In this document: one piece after another, positions 7,501 to 16,229 of the stretch
Layout of the letters: each line of letters starts with the position of its first letter
How positions within the stretch are numbered: the first letter of the stretch is position 1
Assembly (NCBI RefSeq): GCF_003968655.1
Contig: NZ_RXYK01000001.1
Location: 186,001-250,000 of the forward strand
Reading direction: 5' to 3'
DNA length: 64,000 nucleotides
From: Chlorobium phaeovibrioides
GTDB taxonomy: Bacteria; Bacteroidota; Chlorobiia; Chlorobiales; Chlorobiaceae
Made by a program: the position numbers and the translations under genes
The notes under the pieces: generated by a model
Databases searched by the model: none
What the model was told of the DNA's origin: nothing
What the model saw: only the letters and a program-made list of their open reading frames with translations

Positions 7501-10392
7501 ATGGGAAAGAAACTTCTGCCTGTCCGATCGGTTGCCGGCAACCAACCGCTTCTTCTGCTTCCTGATGAAAACTGGATTGTTGAAAGTGGTGTAGCCAATC
7601 TGTTTGCTGTCCCACTGGATATGGAAAAGCCGTCGGGTTCAAGGATGTTTCTCTGCAGCATCAAGACAGGGGAACTACTTCCGGGGGTGCTACTCCGTAA
7701 TCGACACCCAAAGATTGGATTCCTGATTACCGGGACTCCTGAAACGACCGTTCGCAGCGTTCAGATCAAAACGGTGATTGCGGAAAAGGGTGCGGATATC
7801 CATCGTGATGTTCTCCTTGAACAACTTGACGACTGGATTAGCGATCTGTTCAGCGGTTATACCCGTCACTTTGAACATCGTGAATGTTCAAGCAAAGAGA
7901 TTCTTCATCACCCATCAGGCAAGACTGACGTCGCTGCAGGGAGTAGCATCCGGCCTGATGGGGAGTTTCCTTGGTACAGGGTGGTTAAGGGATCCGGGTT
8001 GTTTAGTGGGTTAGAAAAATGGGTCATATCGCAGGGTTCGGAGTTCCCACTTCCGCCGGGTAGTTGGTTCAGTGCGACTGAAGACGTCATCATTGAGAAA
8101 GTCGATTTAGCCAATCACGATGATGAGTTGATTGATGTTGCGACAGAGTTCACCTCGCTGATATTGGACTTGCTGATTTCCTCCTATGAGGAAAGGCTGA
8201 ATCAGGAGAATAAGGCAGAGGCGTTAAAAGAGTCATTCTGGACCAGCGTCTATGACAGCGCTCTTGAACGGCTTAGTGATGTCTTTTCGTTTACATCTAC
8301 TGATGAAGAGGCTGATACGGAAGACGCCGGGCCTTTTCTAAACGTTTGCCGAATTATAGGAAGATATTCGGGTATTACTTTCCAAACTCCGCCGAACCAG
8401 TCTCTCAACGATTATGATGATCCGGTTGATATCCTTTGCAGGACAACAGGGGTTAGATCGCGTCAGATTGCACTAAATAAAGACTCTGTCTGGTGGTGCA
8501 ATATGATTACCCCCCTCTTATGCATGCGTAAAGACGGATCGGTTCCGGTCGCTGTGATTCCTGACAAGCGCAACGGTTCAATTTTACATGATCCTACGCG
8601 AGGGGAAGTACTCCCAATGGATGGGACGGTAGCAGCAACCCTTGAGGACGTTGCCTGGATGTTTTATCCTGCGTTGCCCCATCATTCTGTTAGTGGCAAG
8701 GATCTCCTTTCATTTGCGTTGATCGGGACCAAATCAGACATTGCTCTTCTTTTCTTTCTTGGACTTGGAGCATCTTTGCTCGGGCTGCTCTCTCCGGTAT
8801 TGACTGGAATCCTTTTTGATTCAATCATCCCTCAGGCCATGCATGGACAACTCATGCAACTGGTTATAATTCTTCTAGTATCAACTCTGGCTGTAGCCGG
8901 ATTCAATCTGGTTCGAGAGTTTGTTGTGGTCCGGATCCAGTCACGGATGGATGTCAATGTCCAGGCGGCTATTATGGATCGCCTTCTTAAGATGCCCGGT
9001 GGTTTTTATCGACGCTACTCTTCAGGTGATCTTTCAGACCGGGTTATGGGTATCAGCGAAATCCGTGATGCGTTGGGTAGTGCGGTTGTCAACGCACTAT
9101 TCAGTGGCATGTTCGGACTGACATCATTCTTACTGCTCTTTTATTATAGCTGGAAACTTGCGCTCGTAGCTCTTGGGCTATCCTTGATAATGGCGGTCGT
9201 GACTCTTGTTCTTGGCATAAGGCGCCTGGAGCCCCTTAGAGCGTGTGCGGATACTCAGGGCTCCCTATCTACGCTCCTTGGAGAGCTTCTGGGAGGGATA
9301 GGAAAAATCAGGGTGACTGGAACAGAAACACTGGCTTTTGCTCGCTGGGCAACGCTTTTTAGCAGACAGCGACAGGAGATTTTCCGTGCTGGCACGGCTC
9401 AAAACATGCTGACAGTTTTCCAGTCATCCTTTCCTGTCCTGGCAATAGCTGCCATCTATCTGTTTTCAAGTCAGATGATATCGGGAAATATGATCAATAC
9501 CGGAGCCTTCATTGCGTTTGTTGCTGCATATTCTGGTTTTCAGGGGGCATTGATGCAAATGGTGATGGAGGGCCTCCAGAACATGCATATCATACCACTT
9601 TATGAGCGCTTAAAGCCGATTATTGATACACCTCCTGAAATGGACGATAACCGTGCGCATTTTGGGAAACTAAAGGGTCATATTGACTTGCAGAATGTCA
9701 ATTTCTCATATGGCCCCGATCAGCCGCAGATCCTTTACGATGTCTCTCTAGAGGCAAAGCCGGGGGAGTTCATTGCGCTGGTTGGTGGATCAGGGTCCGG
9801 CAAGTCAACCCTTTTGAATATCCTCTTAGGCTTTGAAGTGGCATCTTCGGGCTCAGTATATTTCGATGGCATGGATATGGCTGATATGAACTTGCATGAA
9901 CTCCGTCGTCAGGTTGGTGTAGTAATACAAAATGGCGACTTACAGCCTGGCTTTGTATTGCAGAACATCATCGGAACATCCACACTGACCATTGATGATG
10001 GTTGGGAGGCCGCCCGTCTTGCGGGGTTTGATGACGACATCAAGAACATGCCGATGGGAATGTACACCTTCATTAGTGAGGGTGGCGGCGGACTTTCGGG
10101 AGGTCAGCGCCAGCGGATGCTTATTGCGCGGGCACTTGTCAGGAAGCCCAGACTGATCTTTTTTGACGAAGCTACAAGTGCTTTGGACAACCATACACAA
10201 GCGATAGTTAGTAAAAGCTTGGAGTCCCTAAATGCAACCCGCATAGTAATTGCTCATCGCTTGAGCACAATCAGAAATGCTGACAGGATCTATTGCCTAG
10301 ATAAGGGGCGAATCGTTCAATCTGGAACCTATGATGAACTGATGTCTCAAGAGGGATTTTTTAAGGAACTGGCCAGAAGGCAAATCGCATAA
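7501..10392 (+). CDS. Second NHLM-type ABC transporter, no peptidase domain
   Basis: This 963-residue ABC half-transporter has an unusual N-terminal extension of about 400 residues and no C39 peptidase. Its membrane domain runs from about residue 415 to 700. The C-terminal ATPase has Walker A VGGSGSGKST, signature LSGGQRQR and Walker B LIFFDEATSAL. The size and layout fit the ATP-binding partner protein of NHLM systems, which occurs alongside the peptidase ABC protein; a heterodimer of the two is likely. I start at ATG 7501, which follows the previous stop by 7 bp. The GAAGGGTG stretch upstream could serve as a ribosome site. The role of the N-terminal extension is unknown. Confidence 0.92.
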   Translation: MGKKLLPVRSVAGNQPLLLLPDENWIVESGVANLFAVPLDMEKPSGSRMFLCSIKTGELLPGVLLRNRHPKIGFLITGTPETTVRSVQIKTVIAEKGADIHRDVLLEQLDDWISDLFSGYTRHFEHRECSSKEILHHPSGKTDVAAGSSIRPDGEFPWYRVVKGSGLFSGLEKWVISQGSEFPLPPGSWFSATEDVIIEKVDLANHDDELIDVATEFTSLILDLLISSYEERLNQENKAEALKESFWTSVYDSALERLSDVFSFTSTDEEADTEDAGPFLNVCRIIGRYSGITFQTPPNQSLNDYDDPVDILCRTTGVRSRQIALNKDSVWWCNMITPLLCMRKDGSVPVAVIPDKRNGSILHDPTRGEVLPMDGTVAATLEDVAWMFYPALPHHSVSGKDLLSFALIGTKSDIALLFFLGLGASLLGLLSPVLTGILFDSIIPQAMHGQLMQLVIILLVSTLAVAGFNLVREFVVVRIQSRMDVNVQAAIMDRLLKMPGGFYRRYSSGDLSDRVMGISEIRDALGSAVVNALFSGMFGLTSFLLLFYYSWKLALVALGLSLIMAVVTLVLGIRRLEPLRACADTQGSLSTLLGELLGGIGKIRVTGTETLAFARWATLFSRQRQEIFRAGTAQNMLTVFQSSFPVLAIAAIYLFSSQMISGNMINTGAFIAFVAAYSGFQGALMQMVMEGLQNMHIIPLYERLKPIIDTPPEMDDNRAHFGKLKGHIDLQNVNFSYGPDQPQILYDVSLEAKPGEFIALVGGSGSGKSTLLNILLGFEVASSGSVYFDGMDMADMNLHELRRQVGVVIQNGDLQPGFVLQNIIGTSTLTIDDGWEAARLAGFDDDIKNMPMGMYTFISEGGGGLSGGQRQRMLIARALVRKPRLIFFDEATSALDNHTQAIVSKSLESLNATRIVIAHRLSTIRNADRIYCLDKGRIVQSGTYDELMSQEGFFKELARRQIA

Positions 10393-10441
10393 AGTCTATT
10401 CCGTCAGGCATGACTTTTTTTAATAAAAAAATCTTGATGTA

Positions 10442-11899
10442 ATGATGAGATGGTCGCGATATAACACTCTCCAGAAAACGGCTAGAAATAGGTTCCTTGC
10501 CTATAACGCATTGTCTAATACTATGCTTGAGCTTGATGCCGAGCATTTTGAAATACTCTCCGGTTTGGGTGATAATGGGATGATAGGTGCTGGCCACGAT
10601 AGTGAGTTCAATGCATTGCTTGAGGAATACGGGTTCATGGCTAATCCCGAGCATGAGCGGCTATCACTCATGACCATGCGCAATAAGCGCAACAGTATCG
10701 CATATGATTCAAGCAACCTTTCCCTTACCATCTGCCCAACCCTCGCATGCAACTTCACCTGTCCTTACTGTTTTGAGCATAGTCAGGGAGATATGTCGAG
10801 TATGAGCACCTCTACTCAAAACGCGTTAGTCGATTTTATCCGATCATTTGAGAATGCACGTAAACTTAATGTCGGCTGGTATGGAGGTGAACCAACCTTG
10901 GCATTTGATACTATTGTTAGTTTAAGTGCTGCATTTGAAAAACTTGATTCGATATATGAGAGCGCCGGGATGGTGACTAATGGTTATCTCTTGGACAGAC
11001 GCAAGTCAGAAATGCTTAACGACTTAAAAATCAATCATGTCCAGATCACACTCGATGGGAACCGGACAACGCATGATGCGAGACGGATGCTGCGCGGTGG
11101 CCAAGGGACATTTGACGTCATTCTTCGAAATATCGAGACTCTTCTGACTTCTTCTTACAAGGGAGACTGTTCTGTGAGAGTTAATATCGACCGGACGAAC
11201 AGGGATGAATTTCTTCTTCTTCACAATGAACTCACCACACGTCTAGGGAAGAGCGTCAGACTGTTTATTTATCCCGGACGGGTTGAAAATTCAGCCACTC
11301 ACTCTTATGGCCAGCAGGTTGCTCTTAACACAAAAGAGTGGAGCGATTTTATTCTTGATTCCTATTGGAATGGCGGGGTACATCCAGTCAAAGGGCTGTA
11401 TCCTGTATCTAGCGGGGAGTCTTTCTGCATAGCCAATTCTCAGTATGGATATGTCATTGGCCCGCAGGGAGAACTCTACAAGTGCTGGGAGGATGTTGGG
11501 CGAGATGATTTATTGGCTGGCTCAATTGCTGACCGAACCAATCTTTTCAGCCAAGATACGACTTCCCGTTATATGATCGGCACAGATCCTTACGATAATC
11601 AGGAATGTATTGACTGCTCAGTTTTCCCTATCTGCGGGGGCGGATGCGTCAATCGCAGGTTGCGATCGTTTCAGTTTGGAGAGAGCGGGCTTCCCATATG
11701 TTCACCCTATAAGGATTCCCTCCCGGAGCATTTGGAGGCGTATCATGATGCATGGCTCTCAAGAGAGGTCAAGCTGAATCTCTTGTCTGAAGTATCCGTG
11801 GTACCTAAATGGAATGGTTACCGGGTAATTCGGTCGGGAGAAACCACTGATATGGCATCAGAACCCTTGAAAAATATGATTGCAAGCAACAATAACTAA
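10442..11899 (+). CDS. Radical SAM/SPASM peptide maturase
   Basis: This 485-residue protein is a radical SAM enzyme likely to modify the precursor core. The N-terminal 90 residues may form a leader-recognition region. The SAM cluster motif CNFTCPYC is at 103-110 (CxxxCxxC), and GWYGGEPTL near 145 is the usual SAM-binding GGE motif. The C-terminal SPASM domain is canonical: Cys329, 13 residues, Gly343, four residues, Cys348, then Cys389-x2-Cys392-x5-Cys398-x3-Cys402, and Cys420. This should hold two auxiliary [4Fe-4S] clusters. SPASM enzymes of this type make thioether, C-C or C-O links in RiPPs. With three Cys in the core, thioether formation is the leading guess. It follows the ABC gene by 49 bp, and the hydrolase gene follows by 14 bp. 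Confidence 0.95.
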   Translation: MMRWSRYNTLQKTARNRFLAYNALSNTMLELDAEHFEILSGLGDNGMIGAGHDSEFNALLEEYGFMANPEHERLSLMTMRNKRNSIAYDSSNLSLTICPTLACNFTCPYCFEHSQGDMSSMSTSTQNALVDFIRSFENARKLNVGWYGGEPTLAFDTIVSLSAAFEKLDSIYESAGMVTNGYLLDRRKSEMLNDLKINHVQITLDGNRTTHDARRMLRGGQGTFDVILRNIETLLTSSYKGDCSVRVNIDRTNRDEFLLLHNELTTRLGKSVRLFIYPGRVENSATHSYGQQVALNTKEWSDFILDSYWNGGVHPVKGLYPVSSGESFCIANSQYGYVIGPQGELYKCWEDVGRDDLLAGSIADRTNLFSQDTTSRYMIGTDPYDNQECIDCSVFPICGGGCVNRRLRSFQFGESGLPICSPYKDSLPEHLEAYHDAWLSREVKLNLLSEVSVVPKWNGYRVIRSGETTDMASEPLKNMIASNNN

Positions 11900-11913
11900 C
11901 CCTGGAGGTTAAC

Positions 11914-12834
11914 ATGGTAGGGAGTTTTGATCTGATGGCTGGCGTTTCGGTAGAACCTCTTATTGCTCAAACCGAAAACGGGCCTGTGGAGTATTCATTG
12001 ACCAGCTCAGATGGCCCTGTCGTCATGGTTGTGCATGGTGGCCTTGGGGGATACGATCAGGCACGGGTCATGGCTGCACGATGGATTAATGAGAACAACT
12101 TTCGCATCCTGTGCCCCTCCCGCCCCGGTTACCTTGGTACCCCGCTTGAGAGTGGCCGAAGCATGGAAGAGCAGGCCGACCTCTTCGCTTCACTTCTGGA
12201 CCATCTCGGGATTGAGAAGGTGGTTGTCGTCAGTGCATCTGCAGGAGGCCCTCCAGGCTATGTTTTCGCAATGCGCCATCCCGAACGGGTATCGGCAATG
12301 ATTGCCATTGATAGCGTCAGTGGTTATTACGACCTTCCGGAAAAGGTCGGCCCGGTTGCCGAAGCGCTCTTTCTCAACAGCTTTGGTCAAAAGCTAACAA
12401 GCATGATGGAAAAGATCAGTCCGGCTTCATTCCTGAAGCAGCTGTTCGTTACCGAGGCGTATTACACCAAGGAGCAGATGAAAACGCATATCGACTTTGC
12501 CCTCAATACTCCATCCGCCCTTGAATTCGTAGATGCCTTCATGAACACCATGTACCCGTACAAGCCCCGTAAGGCCGGAACGGATAATGATATGGCAATC
12601 TACAGGACCTATACCCGACTGCCATTGAGCGGCATACAATGCCCGACGCTCATCATCCATGGGACCCATGATGCCGATGTCAAGTTCTACGATGGTGTCT
12701 ATGCATATGAAAGCATTGAGGGAGCAGAACGCCACTGGATCGAGTACGGTTCCCACCTAGGCTTCTGGGTCAGCCCCGGAGCGGCAGAGGCGCAGACTGT
12801 GGCCGCAGAGTTCCTGCAACGCCACTCCGGATGA
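11914..12834 (+). CDS. Alpha/beta hydrolase
   Basis: This 306-residue protein has the alpha/beta-hydrolase fold. The oxyanion region is MVVHGGLGG, the nucleophile elbow is SASAGG (a Ser in place of the first Gly of GxSxG), the acid is in HGTHDADV and the catalytic His in GSHLGFW. A GGAGG ribosome binding site lies 5 nt before the ATG, and the gene starts only 14 bp after the maturase, so it should be co-transcribed. It could tailor, hydrolyse or detoxify the peptide, but no family member with that role is recognised here. A sample row (12121-12180) has 39 G/C of 60, far higher than the maturase (23 of 60 at 10501-10560). It may therefore be a resident gene that the peptide cluster landed beside. 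Confidence 0.85.
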   Translation: MVGSFDLMAGVSVEPLIAQTENGPVEYSLTSSDGPVVMVVHGGLGGYDQARVMAARWINENNFRILCPSRPGYLGTPLESGRSMEEQADLFASLLDHLGIEKVVVVSASAGGPPGYVFAMRHPERVSAMIAIDSVSGYYDLPEKVGPVAEALFLNSFGQKLTSMMEKISPASFLKQLFVTEAYYTKEQMKTHIDFALNTPSALEFVDAFMNTMYPYKPRKAGTDNDMAIYRTYTRLPLSGIQCPTLIIHGTHDADVKFYDGVYAYESIEGAERHWIEYGSHLGFWVSPGAAEAQTVAAEFLQRHSG

Positions 12835-12864
12835 AGTGCCTCATGAATGGCACGCGTGCGGTAT

Positions 12865-12890
12865 TAAGGAATGATAGTAAGGAATGATAC
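12865..12890 (+). repeat. Two tandem 13-bp repeats
   Basis: The unit TAAGGAATGATAG at 12865-12877 is followed at once by TAAGGAATGATAC. They lie 9 bp before the start codon of the antitoxin remnant. They could be the remains of an operator for that antitoxin, or a small duplication at a recombination site. Confidence 0.55.
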
Positions 12891-12899
12891 GAACCTGTT

Positions 12900-13082
12900 A
12901 TGGATTCAGTCTTTGAGAGCATAAAGCGCGGCTTGGAGGAAGCCGCCGCCTATATGCAGGGGCGTGAGGAAGGCGCAAGGGCGCGCCAGTACACTTCAGA
13001 GAGCCTGCCGGGCGGCAGGCTCGAAACTGAAAGGAACTCCGGTTCCCTGCAGGAAGAATCGAGCGAAGAGTCGCTGGATTGA
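12900..13082 (+). pseudogene. Truncated HigA-like antitoxin remnant
   Basis: This 60-residue frame begins MDSVFESIKRGLEEAAAYM followed by QGREEGARA, which looks like the N-terminus of HigA/YgiT-type antitoxins (typically SIKQGLxEAIAYxxGK). In that family a helix-turn-helix such as REKTGLSQEEFA would follow. Here the matching part reads RNSGSLQEESSEESLD and stops, so the DNA-binding domain is degenerate and cut short. No toxin gene lies next to it. It sits between the peptide cluster and the arg operon, so it may mark an old integration edge. An alternative is a functional short protein of unknown role. Confidence 0.5.
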
Positions 13083-13091
13083 CCCGGCCCT

Positions 13092-14477
13092 TCAGCCGAG
13101 CAGTTCCCGGGCCTCCCTGATCTGCCGTTCGACCGACTCGAACGAGCAGCTGCCGTGGGATTTCTTGGAGTTGATGCTGGCTTCAGGCGTCAGCGCAAGA
13201 TAAATCCCTTCATCGAACACCTCCGAAAACCCTTTGTAGGTATCCAGCGGGATGTCCGGCAGGGGAGTGGAATGCTCGATGCTCCAGCTGACGATCCTGC
13301 CCGTGATGCGGTGCGCGTCACGGAAGGGGATATCCTTTTTTACCAGGTATTCTGCAATCTCCGTGGCGAGGCTGAGGTCTTTTGCTGTGAGCTCTTTGAG
13401 CCGGTCTTCCTTGAGGCGTGTGTGCTGGAGCATGCGGTTGAAGAGGGTAACGCTTGAGATGGCGGTTTCGGCACTGTCGAACAAAGGCGGCTTGTCCTCC
13501 TGCATGTCGCGGTTGTAGGAGAGGGGGAGCCCTTTCATGATGGTGAGCATGGCCATGAGGTCCCCGTAAACCCTTCCGGTTTTGCCTCTTATCAGTTCGG
13601 CGATGTCGGCGTTTTTCTTCTGCGGCATGATTGAGGAGCCGGTGGAGAATGCGTCGCTGATTTCAAGGTAACCGAATTCATAGGAGCTCCAGAGGATGAT
13701 GTCTTCGCAGAAGCGCGAGAGGTGCATCATGATGATGGAGCAGGCAGAGATGAATTCAATGAGGATATCACGGTCGCTGACGGCGTCGATGCTGTTTGAG
13801 AAAATGGAGTTGAAGCCCAGCAGTTCGGCACTTCTTTCAGCGTTGAGCGGAAGGGTGCTGCCGGCAAAAGCGGCTGCGCCGAGTGGCGAAATATTCACCC
13901 TCTGCATGAGGTCGCTGAGGCGTTGACGGTCGCGCCGGAACATGTTGAAATAGGCCAGGTAGTAATGGCCTGCAGAGATGGGCTGAGCCCGCTGCAGGTG
14001 GGTGTAGCCGAAGATGATGGAGCTCTGGTAGGTGTCGGCCCTTTCAACAAGGGTTTCCATGAGTCCGGTGAGGGCGGTATGGAGTTCATTGACCTTTGCG
14101 CGCATGTAGAGGCGGGTGTCGGTAGCCACCTGGTCGTTACGGCTTCGTCCTGAGTGGAGTTTACCGGCAACGGCTCCGATTTTTTCTTTCAGCCGGTTCT
14201 CAATCACGGTGTGGATGTCTTCATCCTCCCACTGGGGAACCAGCGTTTCTGATTCAATCTCCTTTTCAATTTCACTCAGCCCTGCCGTGATCTGACGGGC
14301 ATCCTCCTTTGTAATGATCCCTTCCTCACCGAGCATGGTTGCATGGGCGATGGAGCCTTGAATGTCTTCGCGGAAGAGTTTTCCGTCAACATGAACGGAT
14401 GAGGAAAATTTCAGTGCGCCCTCGTCGAAGGGTTCATTGAAACGGCTCGCCCAGAGAAGTTCTTTCTTATTGCTCAT
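13092..14477 (-). CDS. argH: Argininosuccinate lyase
   Basis: ArgH splits argininosuccinate into arginine and fumarate, the last step of arginine synthesis. The 461-residue protein has the fumarase/aspartase superfamily signature [20 protein letters not shown] (about 280-300) and the ArgH-typical [20 protein letters not shown] near residue 110. I start at ATG 14477 ([13 protein letters not shown]), since the longer frame only adds 16 residues without similarity to the family. It is the last gene of the arg operon, 85 bp after argG with a hairpin in between. Its stop is 9 bp from the end of the convergent antitoxin remnant. Confidence 0.97.
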   Translation of the reverse strand: MSNKKELLWASRFNEPFDEGALKFSSSVHVDGKLFREDIQGSIAHATMLGEEGIITKEDARQITAGLSEIEKEIESETLVPQWEDEDIHTVIENRLKEKIGAVAGKLHSGRSRNDQVATDTRLYMRAKVNELHTALTGLMETLVERADTYQSSIIFGYTHLQRAQPISAGHYYLAYFNMFRRDRQRLSDLMQRVNISPLGAAAFAGSTLPLNAERSAELLGFNSIFSNSIDAVSDRDILIEFISACSIIMMHLSRFCEDIILWSSYEFGYLEISDAFSTGSSIMPQKKNADIAELIRGKTGRVYGDLMAMLTIMKGLPLSYNRDMQEDKPPLFDSAETAISSVTLFNRMLQHTRLKEDRLKELTAKDLSLATEIAEYLVKKDIPFRDAHRITGRIVSWSIEHSTPLPDIPLDTYKGFSEVFDEGIYLALTPEASINSKKSHGSCSFESVERQIREARELLG

Positions 14478-14515
14478 GGCAGCGGGAGGTTGTATGGATG
14501 GAAAAGGGGAGTCAT

Positions 14516-14546
14516 GGGCACGCATGCTCTTGTCTCATGCGTGCCC
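14516..14546 (-). terminator. Hairpin between argG and argH
   Basis: An 11-bp perfect inverted repeat (GGGCACGCATG at 14516-14526 with 14536-14546) encloses a 9-nt loop. In the operon direction it is followed by only a weak T stretch (CCCCTTTTCC, about ten bases on). It could act as a partial terminator, or as an RNA stability element that sets different argG and argH levels. A full terminator is unlikely because argH has no other obvious promoter. Confidence 0.5.
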
Positions 14547-14562
14547 GTGGCTTGAATCGAAG

Positions 14563-15765
14563 TTATTTTGCAGGATGGACTTCGCTGTAGGTTTTCAGTC
14601 CGAGTCCATAGAGCTGGATGAACCCTTCGGCTGCCTTGTGGTCAAAGGAGTCGGCTTCGGTGTAGGTTGCCAGAGCTTCGTTGTAAAGCGAGTAGGGTGA
14701 CTGGCGGCCGAGCAGGGTGACATTGCCTTTGTAGAGCTTCAGGCGGACCATGCCGGTGACGGGTTTCTGTGTATCGTCTACGAAAGCGTCGAGCGCTGTG
14801 CGCATTGGTGAGAACCAGGTGCCGTTGTAGATGATGTTTGCATAGTCCTGAGCAATGTGACGCTTATACTGGAAAACCGATTTTTCAAGGGTCAGGCGCT
14901 CGAGTTCACGGTGTGCGAAGTGCAGGACTGTGGCTGCAGGGGCTTCGTAAATTTCGCGGGACTTGATGCCGACAACGCGGTTCTCGATCATGTCGAGACG
15001 GCCGACTCCGTTCTTTGCAGCGAGTTCGTTGAGGCGGTTGATGATATCAAGACCGGCCATTTTTTTGCCGTCAACTGAAACAGGAACGCCCTGTACGAAT
15101 TCAATCTCAACAACGGTCGGGGTGTCGGGGGCGTTTTCGGGGGAAGTGGTTATCTGATATGCATCCTCAGGAGGCGCTACCATCGGGTCTTCAAGCACAC
15201 CGCACTCAATGCTGATGCCCCAGATGTTCTCATCAATTGAGTAGGGGCTCTTCTTTGTAACCGAGACCGGGATGTTGTGTTTGATGGCGTAGTCCATTTC
15301 CGACTCTCTTGAGGTGAACTCCCACTCACGCAGAGGGGCGAGCACTTTCATGTTCGGTGCCAGGGAGGCGAAGGTTACTTCAAAGCGGACCTGGTCGTTG
15401 CCTTTGCCTGTGCAGCCGTGAGCAAGCATGGTGCAGTTCTCTTCAAGAGCAACATCAACCATTGCCTTGGCAAGAAGTGGGCGACCCAGAGCGGTTGCAA
15501 GCGGGTAGACATCTTCGTAGAGAGCACCGGCTTTAAGGGCCCGCCAGATATAGTCTTCAACGAACTGTTTTTTCAGGTCAACGAAATGGAAGCTTGATGC
15601 TCCGGTTGAAACGGCTTTTTCTTCAAGTCCCTCTATCTCTTTCTGCTGGCCAAGGTTTCCGGTGATGGCAACAACATCTGCGCCGTATTTGTCTTTCAGC
15701 CATTTGATCATGATTGAGGTATCAAGTCCTCCGGAATAGGCAAGCGCAATTCTTTCTTTCTGCAT
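14563..15765 (-). CDS. argG: Argininosuccinate synthase
   Basis: ArgG joins citrulline and aspartate using ATP. The 400-residue protein has the N-type ATP pyrophosphatase loop AYSGGLDTS at residues 9-17, the [13 protein letters not shown] motif near 115, and the expected length. Its ATG is 17 bp after the argR stop, and it lies upstream of argH, from which a hairpin separates it. No odd features. Confidence 0.98.
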
Positions 15766-15782
15766 TGTTGTGTGTTGAGTTA

Positions 15783-16229
15783 TCAGTTTGTGGAAAGATT
15801 TTTATGAATATATGATATCAGGGCCGAAATATTCTCTACAGAATCAGGAATTACAAGAACAGTGTCGTCGCCGGCTATGGTGCCGAGAATCAGCGGGCTA
15901 TGAAACTGGTCAAGCCATGAACCTACCCCGTGGGCGCGCCCGGGAAGCGTGCGGACGATGACGGAGGTTTCATTTGCAGCTACAGAGACTACCTCCATTC
16001 CTACAAGCCCCTTGATGATACGGCCTGAATGCTCCTCTGCAAAGAGAAGCCGGTACCCTGCATGTGTTTTGGAGCGGATGATGCCGAGTTCAGCGCAATC
16101 TCGTGAAAGGGTTGCCTGAGCTACCTTGACCCCCTTTTCCTTCAGGAGCCGAAGGAGATCATGCTGGTTCTCTACATGCTCCTGCTGGATGATTTCACGG
16201 ATGCGCAGCTGTCTTGCAGGTTTGTTCAT
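15783..16229 (-). CDS. argR: Arginine repressor
   Basis: ArgR is a hexameric repressor that binds ARG boxes when arginine is abundant. The 148-residue protein has an N-terminal winged helix (about 1-70, with [13 protein letters not shown] as recognition region). The C-terminal arginine-binding and oligomerisation domain has [17 protein letters not shown] and the motif [12 protein letters not shown]. Its start overlaps the argF stop (ATGA), so it is translated with the biosynthetic genes it should regulate. Two ARG boxes lie upstream of argC, giving a simple negative feedback loop. Confidence 0.96.
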
